Shown: piece after piece, positions 41,658-50,812 of the stretch
Position numbering within the stretch: the stretch's first letter is position 1
Layout: every line of letters begins with the position of its first letter
Assembly (NCBI GenBank): GCA_964528055.1
Contig: CAZGQM010000001.1
Location: 248,001 to 312,000, forward strand
DNA length: 64,000 bases
DNA from: Geoanaerobacter sp964528055
GTDB taxonomy: Bacteria; Desulfobacterota; Desulfuromonadia; Geobacterales; DSM-12255
Direction: 5' to 3'
Notes under the pieces: generated by a model
What the model saw: only the letters and a program-made list of their open reading frames with translations
Told to the model about the DNA's origin: nothing
Database searches by the model: none
Translations under genes and position numbers: made by a program

Positions 41658-42571
41658 AGTGCGTCTCGATGAGTATCATCTGAGTATGTGAAATTGCGCT
41701 GACCCATGTGGCCTCTAAAAAAATCGATAATCCCTTTCTGGTAGCCTTTCAGCAGCATCCTGTTGCCTCGTAGCCTTCTATAGAAAACGTCAGTGGTAAC
41801 GTAGATCAAGAAAAGCGGCAGGGATAGCATATCGTGTTGCAGGCAGAAGGAGCATCCATTACGTGTGAAATAATAGTACTGGAGCTCTGAATGTGCTGTA
41901 ACAGTTGAAGATATCTTATGCCACACCTTTGACCGAGGCACGAACAGCACGCTGTGCCCGAGTTTCTGCGCCCGGGCGCACCAATCGGTATCTTCCCAGT
42001 AAAGGAAATAGCTTTCGTTCATAAGGCCGAGTTCATGTAAATCTCTTGAACGCACCATCAGGCTGCATCCTGAAACTGATCCTATCGGGATCATTTCGTC
42101 GTAACGGCCGTCATCAAGGCATCTTTGGCCCCTCTCGCGAAGTTTTAACCGCCCCTTTGACCACGATCCACCGGCAGACCAAATTATATCCGGGGGATCG
42201 TGTCGCAATATCTTTGATCCTGCAATCGATGCGACGGGGTTAGTTTCCAGAGCCTCTATCAGAGCAGACAGAGCGTAAGGATCAACAATGGTATCATTGT
42301 TCAGGAGCCAGATAAAGTCTGCGCCCAGTGAAAGCGCATGGCGGATTCCTATGTTATTTCCACCTGCAAACCCCAGATTCGATCCTGCCTGGAGTAGATC
42401 AACGTCTGGACAGTGCTGTCCTAACAAATTTTCTGAGCCGTCTGTAGAACCATTGTCCACTATTATTATCAGGAAGTTGGGCCAGACAAGTTTTTTGCAT
42501 GACTCCACACAGGCAAGCGTGTCATGCCAGTTGTTCCAGTTGACTATGATAATGCCAGCTAAAGGGGGCAT
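41654..42571 (-). CDS. family 2 glycosyltransferase (rhamnosyltransferase-like)
   Basis: A 305-residue GT2 enzyme: IIVNWNNWHDTLACVES, VDNGSTDGSENLL, then FAGGNNIGIRHAL and WLLNNDTIVDP with the acidic site (about residue 92). This pattern is common to rhamnosyltransferases of the WbbL type, but donor specificity cannot be read from sequence. No clear membrane helix. ATGA overlap with the GT9 gene downstream. Confidence 0.88.
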   Translation of the reverse strand: MPPLAGIIIVNWNNWHDTLACVESCKKLVWPNFLIIIVDNGSTDGSENLLGQHCPDVDLLQAGSNLGFAGGNNIGIRHALSLGADFIWLLNNDTIVDPYALSALIEALETNPVASIAGSKILRHDPPDIIWSAGGSWSKGRLKLRERGQRCLDDGRYDEMIPIGSVSGCSLMVRSRDLHELGLMNESYFLYWEDTDWCARAQKLGHSVLFVPRSKVWHKISSTVTAHSELQYYYFTRNGCSFCLQHDMLSLPLFLIYVTTDVFYRRLRGNRMLLKGYQKGIIDFFRGHMGQRNFTYSDDTHRDAL

Positions 42572-42602
42572 TTGAAACTTTCTTAAACAAACGGACTTTT
42601 GG

Positions 42603-43562
42603 CTACCAGCGGAAGAGGAGCATAGCTGAAGTAACCACAGGATTACTGTAGAAAAAGCCGTATTTTAGAATGAAATATTTCTGCAATATCATAGTATATT
42701 CATCCAGATACGCGAAACATTGTATCATTTTGTAGTATCGAATCGGCAAATGCGCTTTGTATTTTTCCATAAAAGCTTTTGCCTGTCTCCGGCACATTCC
42801 CCAGAGGATCTCTCTTCTTGCCGTTAACTCAGACCTGCGTGATGGAGATGCTATTTTTAGAAAGTCATCCCAAATGCTCCAGCACTCTGCTCCGACTACA
42901 TTTGATTTGTGTTGCCTGTAGATTGCCGTTGGCTCGGATATGAAAAAGCTTTTGCCGAATGCGGCCGTCACAAGTGAGATCCACCAGTCGTGCATTGCGG
43001 CTTCATCTGGTATGGGGGCTGCAATTTCACGTAACCTCCGGTTAATCATCATGGTACACCCTGTCGGAATGTTTTGTAGCAACAGTCTGTTCAGCCTGCT
43101 TCCGTTGTGTGGGTTCAACTTCTGATATTTCCAGACCGAGTCTGCGATATGTGCCAGATTTTCATCTGCAATCTTAAGGTCAGTATAGATCATTACTGGC
43201 ATTTCATTGCCGAAGTATTTCTCCATTTTCCGCATTTCGGCGATCGTTGTTGAAATCTTGTCAGGAAGCCATACGTCATCCTGATCGCAAAACATAGTGT
43301 AATCGGCAGCTGATTGATTCAACAGTGTGGCAAAGTTCCTTACTACTCCGAGGTTCTTGCCGGCATTGTTCAGCAGTTCGATTTTACCGGGGAATTTTGC
43401 TCTAAATCCATCAATGATTGATAGAGTATCATCGGTAGAGCAGTCGTCACGGATAAGCAGGCGCCAATCATGGTAGCTCTGATCAATGATTGAGTCCAGT
43501 TGCTCATGGAGGTATGCTTCTCCATTGTAGGTAGCCAGCAGGATGTCAACTGTTTCGGGCAT
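42603..43562 (-). CDS. family 2 glycosyltransferase
   Basis: A 319-residue GT2 enzyme: VDILLATYNGEAYLHEQLDSI, RDDCSTDDT, and the FCDQDDVWLPDKI acidic site typical of alpha-L-Rha alpha-1,3-transferase-like members. I chose the ATG at 43562 because AAGGAAGG lies 5-6 bases upstream; a start 42 bases earlier has no such site. DNA of this gene and the next looks more AT-rich than the 53-58 kb part of the locus. Confidence 0.88.
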   Translation of the reverse strand: MPETVDILLATYNGEAYLHEQLDSIIDQSYHDWRLLIRDDCSTDDTLSIIDGFRAKFPGKIELLNNAGKNLGVVRNFATLLNQSAADYTMFCDQDDVWLPDKISTTIAEMRKMEKYFGNEMPVMIYTDLKIADENLAHIADSVWKYQKLNPHNGSRLNRLLLQNIPTGCTMMINRRLREIAAPIPDEAAMHDWWISLVTAAFGKSFFISEPTAIYRQHKSNVVGAECWSIWDDFLKIASPSRRSELTARREILWGMCRRQAKAFMEKYKAHLPIRYYKMIQCFAYLDEYTMILQKYFILKYGFFYSNPVVTSAMLLFRW

Positions 43563-43624
43563 GCCACCTTCCTTAGCAGTTACTGCTTGAATGCTCGCTC
43601 GCATCTGATAACTCTCAGGATTTT

Positions 43625-44668
43625 CTATGCCAGGTCGGCTCTATCTCTCCGGAAATCCCAGAGTTTGCCCAGCATTAAACGGGTGCAAAACTGTACAATT
43701 ATCAGAAATTTTTTTTCAAAGATGATGCCCCCGCATCCTGGTATAGCAATGCATTGTTTCCTGATTGCATACGCTTCCTTGAAAAATCGTCCAACTGCTC
43801 GACAAGCTGCGAAGAGACCTGCAGATCCGCCGTTGATTTCAAACATTACTGACTTTGTTGCAAAGGTGACAAGGTGGATATTGCATACCCCTGCCAGATT
43901 CGAATTTAAATTCTTATCAGATTCAAGGCGGTGAAATGTTTCTCCGCACTGTTGCAGAAGTTTATGACCAGCATCGAGGTATTTTTCGAGCTCAGTGTTG
44001 CTTTTGCCCCATGACTCGGAATGGGCTCTGAAAACTACGAACGGGGAGTCAAGGTGGATGATTCTGCTGAACAGCCCGCATCGAACAAGAAAGAGATATT
44101 CGCAATAGAGTCCTATTGGTGAATCACAAAGCTCTTTGACCCCTCCGACAATATTTCTAAGTGCCTCGGTATCAAACATGCCGCATGTTGAGATAAGCTT
44201 AAGGTGACCGGAGAAATATGATGTAAGAAACTCTTCGCCGTCCATAAGAGTGACCCTGCCACTCGAACTGACGTCGTCGATGGTACTATCATTGTCGTCG
44301 ATAGTACGATAGGAAGTGAAGAACGCCTGTGGAGATCCGGTGTCGAGCAATGAGGTATGCGCTGCTGACAGAAAGCCCGGTTCATAAAGATCGTCATCAA
44401 ACAGCCAAGTGAAGTAACGTCCCTTGGCCATTGCCAGTAGGGCATTCATGTTTCCGACCTCCCGCAAATTAACGGGATGGTTGACAAAACGGATGCGAGG
44501 GTCAAATATTCCGAGAGTTTCGGCGGTCAGGAGTTCAGATGTAAAGTCATTACCGACGATCACTTCAAAATCGGAGAAATCTTGAGAGAGGATCGAAGAA
44601 ATCGTCAGTTTCAGCAGACCGCGTCGATTATAGGTCGGCACACCTATGGTAAAAAATGGTTGTGACAC
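43625..44668 (-). CDS. family 2 glycosyltransferase
   Basis: A 347-residue GT2 enzyme: FTIGVPTYNRRGLLKLTISS, VGNDFTSE, and the FTWLFDDDLYEPGF metal site (about residue 88). The C-terminal part is basic and amphipathic. The start is GTG at 44668 with GGAGGAT a few bases before it. It lies 46 bases after the aminotransferase gene. Confidence 0.87.
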   Translation of the reverse strand: MSQPFFTIGVPTYNRRGLLKLTISSILSQDFSDFEVIVGNDFTSELLTAETLGIFDPRIRFVNHPVNLREVGNMNALLAMAKGRYFTWLFDDDLYEPGFLSAAHTSLLDTGSPQAFFTSYRTIDDNDSTIDDVSSSGRVTLMDGEEFLTSYFSGHLKLISTCGMFDTEALRNIVGGVKELCDSPIGLYCEYLFLVRCGLFSRIIHLDSPFVVFRAHSESWGKSNTELEKYLDAGHKLLQQCGETFHRLESDKNLNSNLAGVCNIHLVTFATKSVMFEINGGSAGLFAACRAVGRFFKEAYAIRKQCIAIPGCGGIIFEKKFLIIVQFCTRLMLGKLWDFRRDRADLA

Positions 44669-44714
44669 CTATCCTCCGGAATCATAATGCCGGTATCTTT
44701 TTACGATTCAAAGC

Positions 44715-45860
44715 CTACCAGCCGGATTTGATAACAGAGCAGATCTTGTCAACATGGTCTATGGTGATTCTGGTATGCAGCGGCAGAACAAGATACTGAT
44801 CCTCAACAGCATCCATATTCGGCAGGTTTGCCCGTCTGCCGCCGAAAACCGTATAGCGGTCGTTGCGATAGTGTACCTGATTAGATTCAATGTTGCTTGC
44901 CCGCAGTTTGGCCTGCAATCCTCGCCTGTTCTGGGCCAGTACGGTGAAGATCCAGGCGGCATGTTCCCGGTCGGCGAATCCATCGCCCACGATTTGCAAT
45001 CCCGGGACTCCCCGCAGGTTTTCACAATATCTTCTGAACAGGCTCTGGCGCAGAGACAGAATCTGGTCGAATTCAGCCAAAGAAGCAAGTCCCATGGCGG
45101 CAGATATATCGGTCATCTGATATTTGTAGCCAATCTCCGTAATGTCATTGTCCCAGTTACCCATCTGCTTGGCAGTGCGGTCAATGCCAAACCAGCGGAC
45201 CCGGCGGGCCTTCTCCAGCAGAGAATCGTCACGCAGGATCAGCATCCCTCCGTCACCGGTGGTTATCTGTTTGATGGCCTGGAAAGAGAACATGGTAAAC
45301 TCGGAGATGGTGCCGATTGTTCTCCCCCGGTATGTCCCGCCCAGGGCATGAGCGGCGTCTTCGATGATAGGAATCCCTCTTTCAGCAGCAATTGCTGAGA
45401 TTTCATCCATATCGCACGGCAGTCCGCCGTAATGAACGCATACGATTGCCCTGGTTTTGTCGGTAATCATCTGTCGTACATGCTCAGGGTCAATGTTCAA
45501 GGTTTCGGGCTGGACATCGGCAAATTTGATCACTGCTCTTTCGTACAGCAGTGGTATGTTTGTCGCCGCGCAGGTGAATACTGGTGTGATTACTTCGTCA
45601 TTAGGCTGAATCCCTGCCAGGATATACGCTAGATGCAATGCATCAGTACCTGAACCGACAGAAACAGCATGCTTGCCGTCGCCGAATCTGGCGCCGAATT
45701 TCTGTTCAAATTCATCAACCTTTGGCCCCTGACCGATCCATCGCGTTCTTAATGTCTGCAGCACCATGTTAATTGCGGATTCGGATACATGCGGATGGAA
45801 AAGGACAATATTGTCAGGCCCCATGTCCATTAGCGACATATCTTTGACATCATTTTGCAT
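44715..45860 (-). CDS. DegT/DnrJ/EryC1/StrS-family sugar aminotransferase
   Basis: A 381-residue PLP enzyme that would convert a keto-NDP-sugar to an amino sugar. It has VGSGTDALHLAYI (phosphate-binding), EDAAHALGGTYRG (PLP-stacking His and Asp), and FSFQAIKQITTGDGG with the Schiff-base Lys. The family also includes dehydratases, but those replace the Lys, so aminotransfer is likely. I chose the ATG at 45860, preceded by GAGAACGAA; an upstream TTG has no ribosome site. No dedicated sugar 4,6-dehydratase is visible in the window, so the keto-sugar comes from elsewhere or from the epimerase at 56419. Confidence 0.88.
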   Translation of the reverse strand: MQNDVKDMSLMDMGPDNIVLFHPHVSESAINMVLQTLRTRWIGQGPKVDEFEQKFGARFGDGKHAVSVGSGTDALHLAYILAGIQPNDEVITPVFTCAATNIPLLYERAVIKFADVQPETLNIDPEHVRQMITDKTRAIVCVHYGGLPCDMDEISAIAAERGIPIIEDAAHALGGTYRGRTIGTISEFTMFSFQAIKQITTGDGGMLILRDDSLLEKARRVRWFGIDRTAKQMGNWDNDITEIGYKYQMTDISAAMGLASLAEFDQILSLRQSLFRRYCENLRGVPGLQIVGDGFADREHAAWIFTVLAQNRRGLQAKLRASNIESNQVHYRNDRYTVFGGRRANLPNMDAVEDQYLVLPLHTRITIDHVDKICSVIKSGW

Positions 45861-45897
45861 TTCGTTCTCGTTTCGTGGGATTTCTCGCGTCAAGTAT

Positions 45898-47307
45898 TTA
45901 ATATACCAGCTTCATCCCTCGCTGGATATCGTTAAATATCTCCTTCCCCTTCTCCCCCAGCCTGTCGACGACGCATTCGTAATACCGTTCCATGGAAAGG
46001 GCTTGCGAACTGTTTTCAGAAAAATCGATATCGAGCAATGCTCTCATCCACCGTTCGTCGATGGAGTATTTAACAAAAAATGTGGCAAGCTTGCAGATGT
46101 TTCTCAATTTTCTGGTCACATCCGGTGGGAATGCAATCGCCGGAATGCCGGTGTTGGTATCCCCCATGGCTAGATCATTCAGTGGCCAGTTGTTGTCGCT
46201 GCAGTATTTCTCCATGCTGGTGCCAGGATATATCTGCAGTGGATACACTGAGCAGATGCTCCCCGGACCGATTCTCTGCAGCCCTTTTACCGTTTCCAGT
46301 GCGTCTTCGACCGGATCAGTTACCGGCAGGCCGACAATGGCCTGAAGGTTGACCGCATAACCGAACGAAACAAGACGGTCGTAGGCTTTTTTTATAGTAT
46401 CTTCGTTGTCCCAGGGCCTGTTCAGCAGCTTGAGCGACTCAGGACGGATTGCCTGTACACCTATCCCGATGCAGTTGGCGATCCGTTTCAGGGCTGCAAG
46501 GGCAGTATCAGAGACTTTCAGGGCCAATGCAGAGGTTGAAGAAACGTACATCGGTAGACCGATCTCCCGTTCCCATGCGTCCACAAACTCAGGAATCCAG
46601 GTTTCGATATCAGGTCCGCAAAAGATATCGTCATCAACCCATTCTATCTCCTCTGTTTTGCCGAGTTGCATGATCTCCTTGGCTTCTTCAATGAGAACCG
46701 GGATTGGTCTTCTGGCAAGATAGTATCGTTTATGGGGTTCGCGCCCGTAGATATCCTTTACATGCTCAGCTGACGAGCTACAGTAGGAGCAGTTCCACGG
46801 GCATCCCAGCATGGAGATCATGATCTTCCGATACCGGGTCTTCATCCTCGTGATGTCCCGGTAATACTCTTTTCTCGCTGGCATGGGAAGGTCGTCCGGA
46901 GTGGTAGGAACCGTTCTGATAACACCTTTTTCGCCGGAGAGGATTTTCTCAACTGATCCTCGCACCGGGCCAACCACGACTGTGTCTATGTCAGGCAGAT
47001 CGATAATCTCGGGGGCGGCAGAGGCGTGATGCCCGCCAAACACAGCAACGATGTCCGGCATTGCTTCTTTGATACTTTTCACAATCTTCAAAGCTGCCGG
47101 AAAATAGTTCGTCAAAGGCGAAAAGAGAATGAAGTCGGGTTGCCAGGCGATAATGTCGGCGACAACGTCAGGGGAGCCGGTATCGAAGAAGCGGATATCC
47201 TGATTGTAGAGCAACAATTCACCGCCGACAAAAAGGAGGCCATAGTTTTCCTCGTTGCCGAAACAGATGAGAGCTATTCTCTTTCCGGAGTGTATATCTG
47301 TCAACAT
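45898..47307 (-). CDS. B12-binding-domain radical SAM protein
   Basis: A 469-residue protein. The N-terminal Rossmann-like domain (about 10-130) has VFGGHHASAAPE as in cobalamin-binding radical SAM enzymes. The radical SAM core starts with LGCPWNCSYCSS (CxxxCxxC, about 168-175) and has a later IVGLP segment. Such proteins in sugar loci may methylate or rearrange sugars; no specific reaction can be assigned. It lies 37 bases upstream of the aminotransferase start and 13 bases after the flippase. Confidence 0.87.
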   Translation of the reverse strand: MLTDIHSGKRIALICFGNEENYGLLFVGGELLLYNQDIRFFDTGSPDVVADIIAWQPDFILFSPLTNYFPAALKIVKSIKEAMPDIVAVFGGHHASAAPEIIDLPDIDTVVVGPVRGSVEKILSGEKGVIRTVPTTPDDLPMPARKEYYRDITRMKTRYRKIMISMLGCPWNCSYCSSSAEHVKDIYGREPHKRYYLARRPIPVLIEEAKEIMQLGKTEEIEWVDDDIFCGPDIETWIPEFVDAWEREIGLPMYVSSTSALALKVSDTALAALKRIANCIGIGVQAIRPESLKLLNRPWDNEDTIKKAYDRLVSFGYAVNLQAIVGLPVTDPVEDALETVKGLQRIGPGSICSVYPLQIYPGTSMEKYCSDNNWPLNDLAMGDTNTGIPAIAFPPDVTRKLRNICKLATFFVKYSIDERWMRALLDIDFSENSSQALSMERYYECVVDRLGEKGKEIFNDIQRGMKLVY

Positions 47308-47320
47308 GTATACTCCACGA

Positions 47321-48655
47321 TTACCATATTTTCGGATACAGTATTGCCCGTGTCATCATGATACCTGTTTTGTGGAGAGGTTTGTAGGCAAAACAGAGGG
47401 CATGAGCGACTAGCCAATAGGAGATAATGGAGGCAGCGACGGCTCCCATGGCACCATATCTTGGGATGAGTAAAAAGTTAAGAGAGATGTTGGCAACGCA
47501 CCCGATTAGACTGACAACGAAATGGAGCCGGGTCCAGTTCATTGCTGTAAGATAGTGACCGAGAGCTGTAGACAGATTCATGAAGAGCCCCGCCCATACC
47601 AGGCCTGTCAGCATTGATCCGGCTCTGGCAAAGGGTGCGCCGTAGATGATCGGAACAAGCCACCCGGCCAGAAAGGTCATCGGGAGTGCGACTGCATAGG
47701 CAAGAAAGGCCATAAGATTGTAATAGCGTTGCAGGTGGTTGAAGAAAATGTTTTCAGGCCCCTCTTTCAGTTCGACGATTGAAGGGAAGATTGTCGTTGC
47801 AAAGGCTCTAGGCAGAAAATTGAACGCTTCTGCAAGCATAACCGCAACGGAATAAACTCCAAGCTCCTCATTGCCGGACAGTGCTCCCAGAATCAGCTTA
47901 TCACCACGCAGATAGACAAATATGACGAGATCGGTCAGCATGAGAGGCCAACTGTCACGTATGAGCTCTCCAGCCATGGGGAGAGTGGCACGCCAGTATC
48001 TGATGCGCGACACATGGATGCGATATGCCAGAACAAGTCCAAGTGATCCGATGGCGGCCTCAGCCACTCCTGCCCAGACAAATGCGATCAGGGGGGCATG
48101 GTAAACGACCAGAAAAAGTTTGACTCCTGAAATCAGAAGCAGCGCAAAGATTCTTGCCAATGCACAATATTTTGACTGAACTTGCGACTGGAACCAGAAG
48201 TCGATGCTGAGGAATGCCTGAAATATCAAGCTGGTCGAGATGATTCCAACCAACAGCAGGGCCTGATGATCCGCGGGACGAAGAATTACGACTGAGGTTA
48301 ATGCAAGACAAACGGCAAGCAGCCCACCGACAATCATCATTACAAAAGCGCTGCCGAGAATTTCATCTCTTCGGGTCTGATCTTTGACGAGATTGCGTAC
48401 AACAATTCCATCAAGCCCCAGCAGAGAGATTGGAGAAAATATGGTGACAACCGCGATTGCATAGTTGAAGAGGCCGAACTGCTCAGGCCCGAGGGAGCGG
48501 GTGACGCAAACGCCCACCAGAAAGCCAAGCAGCATTCGGAGAAGGTTGTCGGCAAAAAGCCAGCCGGTGCTGCCGATTATTTGCTGGAGTGACCGGCTGC
48601 CATCTAGCTTATCTCTGATGGCAGCCGGTAGAAATCGGGTCCATGTCTGATTCAT
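47321..48655 (-). CDS. polysaccharide flippase (Wzx/PST family)
   Basis: A 444-residue membrane protein with about 12-14 helices. The N-terminal GSTGWLFADNLLRMLLGF and GPEQFGLFNYAIA are typical of PST-type lipid-linked oligosaccharide flippases. It would move the finished glycan-lipid unit to the periplasm. The genes on both sides and the length fit a Wzx role. No Wzy polymerase is clearly recognisable, although the two large membrane proteins at 48722 and 50813 are candidates. Confidence 0.88.
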   Translation of the reverse strand: MNQTWTRFLPAAIRDKLDGSRSLQQIIGSTGWLFADNLLRMLLGFLVGVCVTRSLGPEQFGLFNYAIAVVTIFSPISLLGLDGIVVRNLVKDQTRRDEILGSAFVMMIVGGLLAVCLALTSVVILRPADHQALLLVGIISTSLIFQAFLSIDFWFQSQVQSKYCALARIFALLLISGVKLFLVVYHAPLIAFVWAGVAEAAIGSLGLVLAYRIHVSRIRYWRATLPMAGELIRDSWPLMLTDLVIFVYLRGDKLILGALSGNEELGVYSVAVMLAEAFNFLPRAFATTIFPSIVELKEGPENIFFNHLQRYYNLMAFLAYAVALPMTFLAGWLVPIIYGAPFARAGSMLTGLVWAGLFMNLSTALGHYLTAMNWTRLHFVVSLIGCVANISLNFLLIPRYGAMGAVAASIISYWLVAHALCFAYKPLHKTGIMMTRAILYPKIW

Positions 48656-48721
48656 CTCTTAGTACTCAATACGCGACTCATTATGCATACTCCATCCGCC
48701 AGCAGATTTTGTGGTAATTAT

Positions 48722-50791
48722 TTACGAAAAGGGGGGTCGCGCATCACCCCCCGGCCATGGCTTGCCATAGTCAAGGGTACTGCGCCTTCTCGTAACGTTC
48801 TGAATACCATCGGCAGGTACCGCCTGCTTCCAGCGAAGGTATATGGTGTCCTTGAAAAAGGGAGCGTCAATGTCCCTTCGCATAAAGACTATTCGGGCTA
48901 CTCGGTTTCCAGGTTTTTCGGAAGCCTGACCGGCGGCATAAAAGCGGAGCATGTCGTCAACGCTTTCAAGTTCCGGCGTCAGCAGGAAGCCGCATTTCCC
49001 CATTGCGGAAACGAAGGTGAAGGAGCGAATTCGGTCTTCACCTTCGTTCTGCAGGCCAATTGTGCAGCGTGGGGGTTTGTAGATAATTCCCATCAGTTTC
49101 CCGGCAAAGGAGTGCCTCACCGAAACTTCAAGCCAGAGCGGTACACTGGGAAGGTCGTTGAGTGATACAGTCTCTCCGAAGCGAACTTCCTGTTCGCGGA
49201 TGACCGGGCCGTCGCGACCCGTTGCTATGCCACCGTCAACCCTCTTCAGGAGCAATAGACCACGTTCGGATAGAACGGGACGGTAATGATCAAGTAGCGC
49301 TTGCTTTGCCAGCGCATCGTCCTGCAGTGAAAGGCGATTGTCAATTCCGCCGGATTGGTAGAGAACAAATTGGGGAGCTTTCACAGGATCACGATAAAAC
49401 CGCTCGTTGGCTTGCTGAAGGAATATGTTCGCAGCGGCAAATGTTATCGGCATTGGGCGTGACGTGTAGTTAAGCTCATTCAGTAACAGATAGCCCGGTT
49501 CATAACCAAAGAAGTCAATAGATTCATTCTGCACTACTCGCCGAATTCTCGGTAATGAATACTTCTGTTTCATTCCCGTAAGTTCATCATCCATTTCGTG
49601 GGTCTTGGCACGTAACGAAAGCAGCCAGGAACCATTGTGCTTAAGGTGGTTCCAGAGCCGTTCCGGTTTGTAGTGGCAATTGTGGATGATGGTATAAAAC
49701 GAGATCAAGGAAAGCAGGTGAACCACTGCAAAGCGACCAATCTTCAGCCAGTGTGCTTTGCTGTCAGATGGTTCGACAACGCTGGTGATGGGAGGGGGGT
49801 AGTCAGAATAAAAAAACAGCGGAACTGCAAAGGAGAGTGCTGCATAGAAAAAAATGAGCATATGTTCGTCAGCACGGACGAAGCCATGCTTCCAAATGAT
49901 AAAAAGCAGAAAGCATTCAATTGAAGCCCTGCCGAATTCTCGCCAGTTCAGGCGCCACCTCATGAAAATCTCTGTGCTGCTAAAGGCCAGAACCGCGATT
50001 CCGAGCAGAAGCGGCAGTAATGGCGCGGGTAATGCCATTGCCTCGTTGTAGCCACTGGAAAAAGAAAGAATCCCGTGCACGAAATTCGGAAGGTTATCCA
50101 GCTGTTGACCGGCGAGCATCCAGTTGATGCCCAATGCAGCAGTGAAGCTAACAGCGTCCCCAATTGCTTTGGGCATTCGGTGCCTTGACAAGTTTTGAGC
50201 AACGACAGTAGTTACTATGAAGCAGGAGAGAACAAAAAATATATTCTTGTTAAGACTGATGAAGGCCAGAAAGTACCAGCCAGCCATGCATGTGATGTGA
50301 AACAATCTGTCGTTACGATTCTGCAGCAGCCACAATGCCAGCAGGTAGATTGTCAGATAGACGATGTTGTCCTGCAGGTCCTGGTAATCATTGGGGGTTA
50401 CGCCTCCAAACGAATAGTATGCAAATAAACTGATGAAGCATAAGATCTTGGCCGTAGTGCCCCGGAGGCGGGTCATCATCCATGCTGCCAGAAAAACAAG
50501 TACCAGCCGGCTGAAGGTCTTAAAGATGATCTTCTGCCAGTGCAGATAGCCGACATAGTCATACGAGTAATGAACATAGCCGAATGGGCCGATATTCTGG
50601 TAGAGTTCAGTCCCAAACTGAACGTTCTTGGCCGCATAATATGCAAATGTGGCACTGCTGGATGAGTCGTGAGCTACGTTATAAGAGTAGTGAGGGAATT
50701 CCAGAAAATGCAGTGCCATAACTGCAATGACTACTATGAATATAATTATATGCTGTTTATGTGCGATTTGAATGGTGCTACCCTTTGGCAT
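48722..50791 (-). CDS. large multi-pass membrane protein, glycan-locus unknown
   Basis: A 689-residue protein with about ten hydrophobic helices in residues 15-385 and a soluble C-terminal domain of about 300 residues that looks periplasmic. An early segment NVAHDSSSSATFAYYAAKNVQFG recalls the first loop of GT-C glycosyltransferases, but the acidic signature is not clear. The same plan (helices, then soluble part) occurs in the neighbour at 50813. It may be a GT-C transferase or a polymerase-like protein; no assignment is secure. Confidence 0.7.
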   Translation of the reverse strand: MPKGSTIQIAHKQHIIIFIVVIAVMALHFLEFPHYSYNVAHDSSSSATFAYYAAKNVQFGTELYQNIGPFGYVHYSYDYVGYLHWQKIIFKTFSRLVLVFLAAWMMTRLRGTTAKILCFISLFAYYSFGGVTPNDYQDLQDNIVYLTIYLLALWLLQNRNDRLFHITCMAGWYFLAFISLNKNIFFVLSCFIVTTVVAQNLSRHRMPKAIGDAVSFTAALGINWMLAGQQLDNLPNFVHGILSFSSGYNEAMALPAPLLPLLLGIAVLAFSSTEIFMRWRLNWREFGRASIECFLLFIIWKHGFVRADEHMLIFFYAALSFAVPLFFYSDYPPPITSVVEPSDSKAHWLKIGRFAVVHLLSLISFYTIIHNCHYKPERLWNHLKHNGSWLLSLRAKTHEMDDELTGMKQKYSLPRIRRVVQNESIDFFGYEPGYLLLNELNYTSRPMPITFAAANIFLQQANERFYRDPVKAPQFVLYQSGGIDNRLSLQDDALAKQALLDHYRPVLSERGLLLLKRVDGGIATGRDGPVIREQEVRFGETVSLNDLPSVPLWLEVSVRHSFAGKLMGIIYKPPRCTIGLQNEGEDRIRSFTFVSAMGKCGFLLTPELESVDDMLRFYAAGQASEKPGNRVARIVFMRRDIDAPFFKDTIYLRWKQAVPADGIQNVTRRRSTLDYGKPWPGGDARPPFS

Positions 50792-50812
50792 GGTTATACT
50801 ATTTGAGTTATC

